DNA of 64,000 bases from Chaetorhynchus papuensis. Its lineage: Eukaryota > Chordata > Aves > Passeriformes > Rhipiduridae. The notes beneath the pieces are model-generated. The model saw only the letters and a list, made by a program, of their open reading frames with translations. It was not told where the DNA came from and did no database searches. The position numbers were made by a program, and so were the translations under genes. The stretch's first letter is position 1. Each line of letters starts with the position of its first letter. Positions 13,301-23,400 of this stretch are shown here, one piece after another. Location: NCBI GenBank assembly GCA_013396525.1, contig VWYX01001236.1, positions 150,389 to 214,388 on the forward strand. Direction: 5' to 3'.

Positions 13301-14104
13301 CACCTCCTCGCAGGGATTCCTGTAGGACTGGAGCTCACAGCACAGATCCCCCCAGAGCTTGGGGATCTCACCCCTGCCCCACCACCCCTCCGCACCTCTG
13401 AAATCCATACAGAGCCTTTCCTGGCTGAAAAATGAACCCAGAAATGCCACCGACCTGTGCTGAGAACAAGCAGATCCCGAGGGGCCTCTTGAACACTCGG
13501 CTAAGAACAGCCCCATTCCTTAGGAATTTTCCTTAAAAGCCCCTCTTTTCCCAGGAAAGAGAGGTAGAAGAACATGGAAGAGTTTGGAAGCACTTTAGTT
13601 TGTTTCCTCTCTCAGAAATTCCTTTCTCTACATGACCAGAAAAGAAATGCCCACACTGACAATCCCAAAACAGCATTGCAGCACTCGGCCCAGTCCCAGG
13701 AGTCCACTGAGCCACTTGCTGTGTATGTCCTGGCAGTGTTTGCCACCCCTGCCCTCAAACACAAGTTTTAAGGAATGCTGATAAATTCCCTCCAGTTAAA
13801 CACTTAAAGGCACAAAAAGGCTCAGACAAACGTTCAATTCAGAGTCTGAAGCAGCGACTCAGCAGAGTTCTGGTGGGTACGCATAGAAACACAAACAGAC
13901 CTTGGGAGGAAGGTGTGTTTTCAAGTAACTCCGAAGCAAAGTGTCTTCCAAGTACTGGTTCCCAGTCTCGGGCTGCTCTTGGAACAGGGTCTCCGTTTCT
14001 CTCCTTGCAAGGGGCATTTCCAGATCTTCTAACACTCGTTTTTCCTGCATGCTGGCCTGTTGCTCCTGCCCCACGGTCGTGTTGATTCCTTTAATGCTCA
14101 GCAT
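4243..14104 (-). CDS. AidB/ACDH-11-type acyl-CoA dehydrogenase, gene span (C-terminal end not found)
   Basis: This is a flavin-dependent acyl-CoA dehydrogenase superfamily gene. Eleven minus-strand exons join in phase: 14104-13901, 10550-10318, 9709-9610, 8629-8512, 7782-7649, 7548-7390, 6704-6610, 6343-6244, 5283-5143, 4826-4734 and 4350-4243 (1485 bases, 495 codons). Family marks in order are [16 protein letters not shown] (about 161-176), [10 protein letters not shown] (209-218), [10 protein letters not shown] (240-249), RLKDKLGTR (292-300), [14 protein letters not shown] (435-448) and [15 protein letters not shown] (463-477). These fit E. coli AidB and C. elegans ACDH-11 better than ACAD10/11 or the classic mitochondrial dehydrogenases. 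The family binds FAD and oxidises acyl-CoA alpha-beta bonds, but the substrate here is unknown. Each junction has GT/AG sites. AidB is about 541 residues, so the C-terminal end is missing from this model. I saw no frameshift or stop, so the gene looks intact. It lies head to head with HORMAD2. Confidence 0.9.
4734..4826 (-). CDS. Dehydrogenase coding exon 10 (residues 429-459)
   Basis: It encodes [17 protein letters not shown], then [14 protein letters not shown]. The 'EAME--GG-GY-ED--LP-ILRD' block is the family's C-terminal signature around the flavin and substrate site. It is in phase 0 at both ends, with donor CTG|GTAAGA. Confidence 0.94.
5143..5283 (-). CDS. Dehydrogenase coding exon 9 (residues 382-428)
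   Basis: It encodes [19 protein letters not shown], then [15 protein letters not shown], the helical segment equal to AidB 'ALLFRLARAWDR...ARLFTPAAKFVICKR'. It is in phase 0 at both ends. Splice sites are ACAG|GTGCAG and CAG|GTATGG. Confidence 0.92.
6244..6343 (-). CDS. Dehydrogenase coding exon 8 (residues 348-381)
   Basis: It encodes [17 protein letters not shown], then [16 protein letters not shown]. The 'YA-KR-AFG--L--HPLH' pattern is the usual dehydrogenase dimer and FAD-contact helix. Splice sites are CCAG|GATGAT and GAG|GTGAGG. Confidence 0.93.
6610..6704 (-). CDS. Dehydrogenase coding exon 7 (residues 317-347)
   Basis: It encodes [20 protein letters not shown], then [11 protein letters not shown], the start of the C-terminal helical domain (AidB 'GEGIRLILKMGGMTRFDCALGSHAMMRR'). 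Splice sites are GCAG|ATCTCT and AAG|GTGAGG. Confidence 0.93.
6890..7050 (+). mobile_element. CR1 LINE 3' end fragment
   Basis: It contains the CR1 modules 'gcttggagcaacctgg', 'ggaaggtgtccctgcccatg' and 'aaggtcccttccaaccc', lying between dehydrogenase exons 6 and 7, antisense to that gene. Confidence 0.88.
7390..7548 (-). CDS. Dehydrogenase coding exon 6 (residues 264-316)
   Basis: It encodes [13 protein letters not shown] followed by [20 protein letters not shown], matching AidB 'SCFFVPR...RLERLKDKLGNRSNASCEVEF'. The exon is in phase 0 at both ends (53 codons). I chose the donor CTG|GTGTGTAAG so that AEL joins ISAEGRGV. Confidence 0.92.
7649..7782 (-). CDS. Dehydrogenase coding exon 5 (residues 219-263)
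   Basis: It encodes [19 protein letters not shown], then [19 protein letters not shown]. The 'G-KWF-S---SD' pattern is the flavin-contacting beta-strand signature. Splice sites are TTCAG|CAAACG and ACAG|GTAAAC. Confidence 0.94.
8512..8629 (-). CDS. Dehydrogenase coding exon 4 (residues 180-218)
   Basis: It carries the conserved [11 protein letters not shown] stretch (208-218), equal to AidB 'GMTEKQGGSDV', which lines the FAD site. Splice sites are ACAG|TCACTG and GTTG|GTACAT. It ends after one base of the next codon. Confidence 0.93.
9229..9345 (-). mobile_element. CR1 LINE 3' end fragment, reverse orientation
   Basis: It begins with the 'atcatagaatcatagaatg' terminal octamer repeats of CR1 in reverse, followed by 'gggttggaaggggtctta' and 'gttgctccaagccccgtcc'. 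Confidence 0.88.
9610..9709 (-). CDS. Dehydrogenase coding exon 3 (residues 146-179)
   Basis: It encodes [18 protein letters not shown] followed by [15 protein letters not shown], the substrate- and flavin-pocket segment that reads 'CPITMTFAAT' in AidB. Splice sites are CCCAG|CC and GAG|GTATGA. Confidence 0.92.
10318..10550 (-). CDS. Dehydrogenase coding exon 2 (residues 69-145)
   Basis: It continues directly from LPPK into [16 protein letters not shown], then [18 protein letters not shown], which matches the AidB 'NPPELLRYDAQGRR' segment. The acceptor is GCAG|GTACTG and the donor is GAG|GTAACT. It ends after two bases of a codon, completed as serine by the next exon. Confidence 0.92.
10862..10932 (+). 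mobile_element. Short CR1 3' tail fragment
   Basis: A short stretch with 'gggggttggacgagacgg', 'tctccagaggtccctca' and 'ctctgtgatt', the terminal part of a different CR1 subfamily from the neighbours. Confidence 0.65.
13901..14104 (-). CDS. Dehydrogenase coding exon 1 (residues 1-68)
   Basis: The exon encodes the N-terminus with [20 protein letters not shown] (41-60), the 'NQY-D-LL-SYL' start typical of AidB/ACDH-11 proteins. The donor after LPPK is AAG|GTCTGT. An acceptor at 14112-14113 (CAG|GTGCC) suggests that a non-coding exon lies further upstream. I took the first ATG after that acceptor. A second in-frame ATG, 18 codons later, has a better A at -3 and could be the true start. No clear mitochondrial presequence is visible. 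Confidence 0.85.
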
Positions 14105-14111
14105 TTGGCAC

Positions 14112-15129
14112 CTGTCCCAAGGCAGAAAGTGACCTGATTGCCACGACTTGCATGCGGCACTGGATCTCCACCAGGGCAAACGACAGACAAACATGATCCA
14201 GCAAAGCCCTGGCTCTCACCTGCAGACCCTTCCTCGCCCGACAGCAGCACCAATCCTGGCTTGTTTGAGCGTTGTGAAGTTACTCTTGAAAAATCAATGA
14301 GGTCTTCTCTCCTCCCTCAGGGAGGAGCTTTCCAGCAGCTGTTGTCAACTGAACTAGGGAAAAGGTCTTTGGAAAGAGATCAGAAAACGGCCTGGAAAAA
14401 CACAAGTACTCAGGAAACACAGTGTTCTCCCCTATCAGCTGGGCAAACCATCATAACCGAACGGACTGGCATTTCCAGAGCTAGGAAACTGGGAAGGGAG
14501 GGGTGCGCTCTCATCAGCATCCCCCTGAATTGCTTGGAAAGGTAATTGCTTGGAGTAGAGATGAAAAGGAAAAAATATGTTTCCTTATCTGAAGGATAAC
14601 AAATTGCCTGGAGATGGGAAGAATTGGTTTGGGCAGATTATTCTGTAAATAAGATACCAGTGAAATAGAGAACTGCCTCCTTGCCTAGGTTGTGATGCTG
14701 GCTCCAAAATAATCTGCTCCTTGTGAAGTCCCTGATACCTTTGAGTTGGGATGATACTAACACTCCCTTTCCCTAGAAAAGTACCAGAATATTCTAAGAA
14801 CGTGGATTTGAGTAACTTAAACCTGCACCTCCTTTGGGGTGACACGCTGTTAATAAACCCAGTATTTTACTATAAAGTGATTTTAAACAGATAGGAATAT
14901 TATCACACTACCGCCCCTGCCATGGCCGTGCTTTGGCAAGAACTTGTCCTGCCCGAATTCCTGCGACAGGGCGGCGGGGATAGGGACAGGAACAGATACA
15001 GAAGCAGAGACAAAGACATGGGCAGGTACAGAGCAAGGGCAGGGACAGGGACAGATACAGGGACAAATAGAGCTACAGGGGCACAGCAAGGGCAAGAATA
15101 GCCACGGGGACAGGGAGAGGGGGCGACCC
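14112..15129. other. Dehydrogenase 5' intron or leader region with purine-rich repeat
   Basis: No coding exon is seen upstream of the dehydrogenase start. From about 14975 to 15110 the plus strand is a degenerate purine-rich tandem repeat built on 'gggacagggacagatacag'-like units. The region leads into the CpG block and probably contains the first intron and non-coding first exon of the dehydrogenase. Confidence 0.5.
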
Positions 15130-15760
15130 AGGACCGCGGTCAGCTGCAGGGCAAGGTCAACTCTCCGCCTCACGGGCTGGGTCGCTCCCGCCTCTGCCCG
15201 CCCCCAGCACCGCCCACGCCCGGGGGTCCGGCGGCACCGTGCCGGGAGGAGCCCGCGGAGCCGGGGCGGGCGGCGCAGGTACGGGAACCGCCCGGCGGGA
15301 CCGGGGCAAGCCCAGGCCGCGCTTCAGGGGAGCCCCAGCGCCTCAGGGGTCCCTCAGCGCCTCAGGAGGACCCCCCCACCATCGTCCTTCGGGGGCTCCT
15401 CAGGGAGCTCCTTACAGGGCCCCTTGGCGCCTCAGGGGGCCCGGAGCGCCTGAGGGACCCCTCAGTGCCTCAGCAGTCCCTCCGCTCCTCAGGAGGATCG
15501 TCCGTCCATCACAACGATTCCCAGTGGTTAAGGGGAACTCCCCGCACCTCAGGGGGACCCCAGGTACCTCTGGGGGCTCCTCCGGCTCCCCACGGGGACC
15601 CTCCTCTGCCTCTGGGGCTTCCCCCGCGCCTCAGGGGTCCCTCAGGGGTCCCTCAGCGCCTCGCGGCTCCCGCGCCTCAGCCCCGCCGCCCCGCCCCGGG
15701 TCTCAGGGGTCCCTCAGGGCCTCGGGGGACCCGGTGCCTCACGGTGCTGCCGTGTGAGAG
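15130..15760. promoter_or_regulatory. CpG-rich block, probable divergent dehydrogenase/HORMAD2 promoter
   Basis: This short stretch is very GC-rich and dense in CpG, unlike the AT-richer DNA to its right. It sits between the minus-strand dehydrogenase start (14104) and the plus-strand HORMAD2 start (17491). A plus-strand donor-like site CAG|GTACGG after 15278 could end a non-coding HORMAD2 first exon, which would splice to the acceptor at 17449-17450. No TATA box is seen. From about 15335 to 15740 the block consists largely of degenerate repeats of 'gcctcaggggtccctcag'. That the block is a shared promoter is inferred from position and composition. Confidence 0.55.
15335..15740. repeat. GC-rich minisatellite inside the CpG block
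   Basis: The motif 'gcctcagggg(t/g)ccctcag' and variants such as 'gcctcaggaggacccc' recur irregularly with a unit near 18-24 bases. Long open frames here arise from the repeat. Confidence 0.7.
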
Positions 15761-17450
15761 GCAGGACCCGGCCTCCACTCATAAAACCCACCAGGAACCT
15801 CCCCCCAAAAAGAGTAAACCCTATCTTTGAAGCTATGGCTGTTATTTTAATGGCTGCCGTGCTGCACGTGTCCAACATCAGGCACAATGGGAAGAGTGAG
15901 GGGTGCAGGGCTGAGGGTGCCGGGGAACAGGGGGTTCCTGAGGATGAGATTTGTTTTTTCCTGTTTAATACTTATTTCCTGATATTCAGTGATAAGGTGG
16001 CTGCAGAGTGGGGAAGTGTTGGAAGTTCCAGGGCACCTTTTGTCCCTTCCAGCCCAGGTGAGACACTAATGCCAAAGTCTTGTACCTTGTACCTGAACAG
16101 CTGGGCCGTAATGGATCAGCTTGATCTGTGTGATGTTTCCTCCTCAGTAAATCAGTATTAATTTGGTATGGTTTATAAAACCATTTTCTTATCTCTTATC
16201 TTATATTTCTTTCTTCTTATATCTTTGTCTCACCTAAGTCAGCTTTATTTAATGAACAACCTCACGTTGTAATTACAACACCTTTGTCTGCTTTGATTGC
16301 ATTCCAGTCCTGCTCACAGTGCCTGGGTAAAAAAAAGCGACTTTGCTAAAATATTTAACACGTTAAAAATTTTGCAGGTGTGTATTTGTTTAAATATACT
16401 TTTATAGCTGTAATCTGTCCTCATTACTAAATGAAGCACTAAATTTAGCATAAAAGCTGTCACCATGTTCCAATCAACATGTCTTAATGACTGCCAACAA
16501 ATGGAAATGAAGCTTCCACAGGAAAAAAAAAGCACAAAAAGTACAACTGCAGAACAAGGTTGGATCAGCTGAGTTAATAAAAGGCTGCATTAGGTCAGGA
16601 GTTAAATCACCCTGCCGTGTTTGTGCTATTACTTTAATTGTTACTGGGAATATTGACTGGCTGCGGACACAGCAGCGTCCCTCTGGGACCCGTTGGTGGC
16701 GTTTCCTTTCATTAACATCCCCCACTTACAGTGAGTTGTGAAGATCTCCCAGCAAGTCGTTTTTCAAACCAGTTAACACAGGTCTTGTTAATTCCAGCTA
16801 ATGGAAGTTTTTAATCAGGATTGTCAGATGGTGCTAAATCAAGCACCTCACTCAAGTGAGAAACATGGAATATCCAACGTTATTGCTCGTATCAATCAGC
16901 TCCCCATTCTGGTAAAATGAGTATTTTCCTCTTCAGTCCAGGCTTGTCTAACCGAAACAATTTGGACTTCTCTTTTTTTTTTTTTTCCTTTTTTTTTTTT
17001 TTTTTTTTTTTTTTGCCTTTCAAGGTGTCCCAGAAGAATCATTCCCTTATTCCGGCCAAGACTGATGTTAGTGCTTTTCCTGCTTACCCTTGCTAAAATA
17101 TTAACTGCTATTGGCAGACCTCCAGTTCTTTCACATTCCCCCTTCACTCTAATGGTTGTAGAAATTAACATTTGAGGTTTGGAATAAGAGAAATGCATTC
17201 TGAAGTGGCACCGACTGACACCAGGTGCAGTTATGGCCCTGAATTTCAAATACTATTGATCATTTACCAGCGAGGAGGAGTTTTCATGCTCTGCAGGCTC
17301 AGTGCCATGGACTGCCCTTGGTTTGCTTTGCTTTACCTGTCCTGCCTGGCAATTAGCTTTCAAACTCTGAGGCATCTCATTCTTACTTTAATATAGATGA
17401 GAAATAGCAGTAACTGTGTTTTCCACGTGTCTCACATCTTTATTTTTCAG
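15761..17450. other. Presumed first intron of HORMAD2, with long T-tract
   Basis: This is AT-rich unique DNA without a supported exon. A T-tract at 16973-17014, broken only by two C residues, is the main feature. The AT-rich segment 16160-16560 shows no repeat family I recognise. Confidence 0.45.
16973..17014. repeat. Poly(T)/poly(A) tract
   Basis: A run of T about 42 bases long, interrupted once by CC. It may be the A-tail of an antisense retroposed sequence or a simple homopolymer, and its length is prone to sequencing error. Confidence 0.85.
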
Positions 17451-20400
17451 GGTTTAGTTACAAGTGGAAGGCAAGTCTTTGAAACACAGGATGGCTGCTC
17501 AGCAGCTGCTCAGGCAAAAGAAAAAGGTAAAAGATTAAAATATGGTGGTGCAAACGATCTTAGCTCTCAGTTTGGGAGCTGGCATGCCTGTGCCTGTGGA
17601 GGTGGGAACACTTTCTGTTGTGTGCACTGTCCTTAGTTGGATTAATTCCAATTCGGTGAGAAGCAGTGTGGGGCTCTGGCATGATTTGACTCAATAAGTG
17701 TAGGCTCATTAGGTGTGCACAGAGCTTTATTAGCAGGAAGAACAGCAATAAAGTAAAAGAAGAACTAAATTTAGTGCAGTGTCCACTGCATTGTTCCTGT
17801 TGGCATCACACAGTGTGTATTTACCGTAACTCCAGGTGCTGTTTTACAGCTTGGAGTTAAAACCACTCTGTTGGCAACTCAGGCTTCTGTCAGAGCTCAA
17901 AACAGCAGCCTTTGGTACAGCAGTGGCTGCCACAGCAGCCCTGGCACTCGTGTGGCTCCACAATTACAAGTACACACCTTTTTTTAGGGGTGGCTGTCTG
18001 TTAAGTGCCCGCTTTGGTACAGTGGAGGGGGTGGGAATGTGATAGAGGGGAGGGAACATCCAACCAGTGCCCTCTGCATCTGAGTAATGATGTCAGATCT
18101 GTTGATCTCTACCCTTAAATCATTTAATTCCACCCACCTTCCACACGAGTTTTCCCTGCCTAGCTTAAACACCAGAGAAACCTTAAAATTACATTTCTAA
18201 GTTACCCTCTTTCCACCTGCTGAGACTTGTTTCTAAATATAATCCCTGTGTTACGCTTAAGAAGGTGCTATTTCTGGCGTTGCCGTGCTTTTCCAGGAAG
18301 CAGTGCTGTTCCCTGAGAGCATCACCACGGAGCAGCAGTCCCTGGTGCTGGTGAAAAGGCTCCTGGCTGTCTCGGTGTCCTGCATAACCTACATGAGGGG
18401 GCTGTTCCCAGAGAGCTCCTACGGCACTCGCTATCTGGATGGTAACACTTGCAATTTGTGCTGGGTGCTTCTTTCTACTCACTGTATTTTAGCTTTAATC
18501 TGCCTTGTGTGTCACCTTCTGGCTGTGCATATGTGTGAGTGCACTTTGGGTAGGAGTTGGACACAAATTCTCAAATCTTCTCAAGTCTGGGTGCAGACAG
18601 AGCTTCTGATAGAGAGCATGGAAGACAGCCTCGAGCTCCTGGCTTCTCTGTTGGTGTTTCTCTTGGTTTGGAGTCATTCCTTGGCATTGCCAGCCCCGTG
18701 AATCAGGTCTCAGAGCCAGGAGAGTGACTTAAAAATCAGAAAGTTTTGAAAATTTACTTTTATTGGAATGTTTTTTTCTTTTGGGTTTTTGAACCTATGA
18801 GGCTCACATTTTAGTTTTCAGTGGGAGATTGAAAGTAGATTTGTTGGTTTTCATAGAATTTGTAGAATGGTTTGGGTTGGATGGGACCTTTTAAAGACCA
18901 TTGAGTCCAACCCCCCTGCCATGGGTGGGGACACCTTCCAGTAGACCAGGTTGCTCCAAGCCCCATCCAAACTGACCTTGAATATTTTCAGGAATGAAGC
19001 ATCCACCATCTCTCTGGGCAACCTGTGCCAGTGTTTTGCCACCCTCATTGTAAAAACCTTACTTACATCTAATCTAAATCATCCCTCCTTCAGTTTAAAA
19101 CAGTTTTATTGTTGGGGTTTGGGGTTTTTTCCATGAAGACGATCTCACATGTGCTTTGGGAATCAGAACTTTTTAAGGAAAAAAAAAGGACTTTCAGAGC
19201 CAAACTCTTGTCACACGATCCCAGGAATTAGTGATGCTTTGATTCACAAATGTGTTTATGATCACTTAAAGTGTGAAATGTCTCCATGCATTCCAGTCCG
19301 TTTCCATGCTGTCCCTTATGGCATTAGTTGCCCTGAAACATGTTCACCTGTACTTTGTAGATTTGGTTGAGGGCACAGAAATCCCGCATTGGCTCTTGAT
19401 CCCCTAACTCTGAAAAGCCACTGGTCAAATGTCAGGTCTGTCTAGTGCCTTTTTGATGGAGCATGTTAACATTTGGCCTGCTCACGTCTTCAAGAGCCCC
19501 TTGGTTGAGTCCTAAGGTGTTATAAATCCGCCTCTTCACCTGCAGGACAGGTTTTCCTTTTACCATTCTGAATGCCTGGAAGCACAGGTAGAAGGAGCTG
19601 TGTGGAAGAGCTTCACAGAAATAGTTTATTGTAAGCACACTCATTGAGACGTCACCTCCAATGGACGTTGGTGAAATCTGAAAGCAGATGGGAAGGTGTT
19701 GTTAGGGAACGGTGGGATAAGATGGAGTGGAGAAGAGGAGGGAAGAGAAGTTGAAGCTGCTGGTGTTTTGAAATAAAACTGTAACTCCAACTCTTCTTCC
19801 TGGGGAGCCCAGGGCTTCTGAGGAAGGCTCTGGCATTTGCAAACCCAGCAATAAGTTTGTGTCAGCCCACCTGGGACTCGGTGGAAACCCATTTCCGCTC
19901 AAGAAGGACCTTCAGATAAAGCTTTATCCAAAAAAGGGAGGGTGGACTGGCTTAGTTTCAGTGTTTGCCCACGAGCTGTGATAAGGATTGTAACTATGTG
20001 CTAAATCTGGTTTTGCAGACCTCTGTCTAAAAATTCTCCGAGAAGATAAAAGCTGTCTGGGATCACTGCAGATAGTCAAGTGGTAAGTGAGTAACAGCGA
20101 AACCAAGACAAGATTGTGCTGAGTAGGAGACATCTGCCCCTGCATTCTTCTTCTTCCTGAACTGGAAAACATCATGCCCTGGTGCCAGGGGAGCTCCCGC
20201 TGCAGCTGGGGGTGCTTGGCCCCTGGGTAAGCAGGACAGGATTAGTGACTGAGATCATGTGAGTTCACGGTCTGTGCAAGTGTTGGCTGCAGTGAGGTCA
20301 TGGTCAGGCCCCAGAGCACATGTGGCAGCAGAGGTGCACAGGGAGGGTAAAGACTGTCATGAGATCCTTTCTGTTGTGTTTAGCCTTTTCTAGTTTCACT

Positions 20401-23400
20401 TTGATAGGGATTCTTGCACTTGTTTTTCAGTATATACAATATTTTATCTCCCTCCAGCTATCCCACAGCGTTGTTCAGGATGTATTTCACAGTTGGCATG
20501 TTCCCAACAAGCAGAAAAACTGTCTCTGATGTGCTAAGGAGATACCTTGCTGCACATCCTTTGACTCCAAGAGTAAATATCTGGCCATTGCTGCTTCAAA
20601 TAATATTTACTGCTTTGAGAAAGTCCATTGCTGTAAACTCTGCATCAGATAACAAAGATTTACAAGAGCAGACATGTTCAGATGGAGCCGAGCTCTGTAC
20701 AAGGCTGATGGGAAAAGAGCCATCAGTGCTCTGGCTGGGGAGCTGGAGCGGAGCACTGAGCAGGGACAGACTCAGAGCCAGCCTTTGGCCTCCAATCCCT
20801 GTCTTTGTCAGGATTCAAGTGAGCTCTGGGCTGACAGGATAATGCCCCAGAAGTATAAACAATGCACAGATGCGGAAAGGAGGACGCTGCCTTCAGGACT
20901 GACCTGGAAAGGACTTCACAAACCTCAAATGTTGTTGGTTGTGTTGTCCTAATTCCAGAAGAAAAGCCCTTTAACCCACATCTAATGAGTGTGTTTACAG
21001 ATCAGGAGATAAGTATTTCTGGTTAGTATTAACATGTTTTTTTCCCTGGCAGGATTCAAGGTTGTTTTGATGCTTTGGAGAAGCAGTATGTAAGTGATTT
21101 TTTCACTTTTTTTAATGAAGTGTCCTATTTCTTTATAAAGTAAGGACAAAGCTATCCCTCCATTCCTGCTGTATTTCTGTTGTGATCTTTGATGCACACA
21201 ACAACCTTTACAGCTGTGGGACAGGGGAAAGACCCTGCCTTGTGTATGAGATCTGAGATTTTCTGCCTTGAGCTCAAGTCCTGACCACTGTTGCTCTCTG
21301 GGCTCTCCTGTTCATGGTGTGGGAACCAATTTGCAGCCTGCAGTGGATTTCCCTTAGTTCTGTGCTCTACATTTGTGTTCTCTGACATCTGATAGACACT
21401 CTGCCAGGCAGAGCTGAGATCTGCATCTCCTGCCTGTTTTCTTGAGAGAGGTTCTGTGCTTCTGCTATCCTTCATTTCCTTTTCCCTGATTTTTCCCCTT
21501 CGTCTCATTTTCTCTAACCCTCCTGACTTTTCTCTCAGGCTCAGAATTTATCACTTTTTTTTTTTCTTAATTCATCGAATAAGGTATGTAACTGCTTCCA
21601 GGACAAAACCAGCTAGCAAGTGCTTATATTCCTTGCTGATTCCCACATAAAAAGTGCCCTGCACAGGAAAAAGCACCAGTTGCTGTCCTCTGTGTCAGCA
21701 CTGTTCACCAGCCGAGCTCCTCGCGACCAGGTGGAGCACTGGTCATTCTGGCACTGATGGTCTGAGTGTTTCTCAGGCATCAGTACAGCTGTCAGTGTAC
21801 ACACAATAATTAACAACATTGTGAACACAGTTTAGTGCCTGCTGGCAGCTCTAGGAGGTATTTAGCCCTCTGTTTTTTTATGAGAGACATAAATTAATTG
21901 TTTGACAAGATTAAGGAAAACCTGAGGGACTTAATGCATGTTTTAAGATTGTTTTTAAGGGCAGTCCCATGTGCAGTTTCTTGATAGAGCATAAATTAAA
22001 TACCTTTGGGGAATTTCACAGCAGAAAGCAAATACTGACCTTCAGTAGGGATGGGTGCTCTTGTAAAGAGTTTTAAATCAGTATTTGGGGATTTGTTTGA
22101 AAGGAGTCCCAAGGGAGAATGCTGAGCATGGAGTTGTTTTTTGGGAAACTGTGAGTCAAGCCAGGCAAACTGGCCACTAGGTGTTGCTGATGCTGTGCTG
22201 GGAAGAATCTGCAAAAAGGGTTTTAACTCCTGGTTTGTTGAGTGTATCTATTCCTTCTCCCTGTGTAGGCAGTCAGGGTTTGATAGGACCTGCTTTTCCT
22301 TGCCCACTGAGGTTAGATGTTGATTTTGTGTTTTGTTTTGATTTTCCCTCCTTAGCTACACGTGGCTGTCCTTGCAGTAAGTAAATGAATACAAAGTGGT
22401 TTTCTCTCCCCTCCCCTGCTTGAAAGAGATACGGAGTCAAGGTTGTGTCAACCCATTTGTGCCTTTTTAAAGGAGAAACCAAAGCGTGTGTGATTTTTAA
22501 TAGAGCTGTGACCTGTCTGAGATACAGTAAATGTGGAGTTCAAGGCTGCATGGGAATGTTTTTCTCAGCATGTCAGGCTTCTGACTGAGGCCTTATTTGT
22601 GTCCTTAAACTCTGAGAAGCACTTTTATGTGATTCCTGTCATGGAAGGTGCTGTGTCCTCTCCATTTCCCCCTGCAGAAGAATTCTCCTTATTAATCTGA
22701 TCCTGGAGAAACCACACACCGGTGGTTCCATAGGCAGCTGTTGGCCCCAGCCCCCTGCAAAGCACCAGGAGCTTTGCTCACCATCTACTCTGTGCATCAT
22801 CTGAGCAGTTAAATCCCAGGCATCAATAGCTGCCTGTGAGGGTAGGAATGGGAATTAACCTCATTCCTCCAATATTACACACACGAGTGTCTTCTACCTG
22901 TCTTTGAAGTGGTAAATATTGACTGCTGATAGAGGAAGGCTCTTTCCCAGCCATTCCTTTCTCTGATCCCACACTAAAGATAGCACATTCTCTGCTGTAA
23001 ACTGAAAATATCCTTGTTAGTCACTGGTTCAAGTTGTCCCGGGGAGAATGCCCTCACTGTGCTTTCTTGTAACAGATTTACACCAATCCCGAGGTAAGAA
23101 AGAGTCTTAATTAATCTTTGAGGCAGCTGAAGACATGGGTGAGTACATTTGTATTCAGAGTGGAGTTGGAGGCTTAAGTCCTACCCTGACATAGCTACTT
23201 GGTGACCCCATTTCTGTTCCTGTGCCTTCACTCCAGAGTGCCAGCTCAGTGAGCTGCATTGTGATCAAACACCAGGCTGAGGGCCCGCCAGGGCCTCAGG
23301 CAGGGATGTTAGCAGACAACTAATGGGTATGTTCAGAGTTTTGTTTTAGTTTCCCAAAGAGAAAAAATGGGAAATTCAAAATAACTCATTTGCAAACCAC

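Noticed and set aside
4243..14104. Assignment of the dehydrogenase as ACAD11 or ACAD10
   Set aside because: The [19 protein letters not shown] and [14 protein letters not shown] blocks match AidB/ACDH-11, and no aminoglycoside-phosphotransferase-like domain of ACAD10/11 is present.
14944..15757. Long plus-strand open frames of 120-172 codons in the CpG block
   Set aside because: They read through a GC-rich minisatellite and have the R/G/P/S-biased content expected of it, with no family resemblance.
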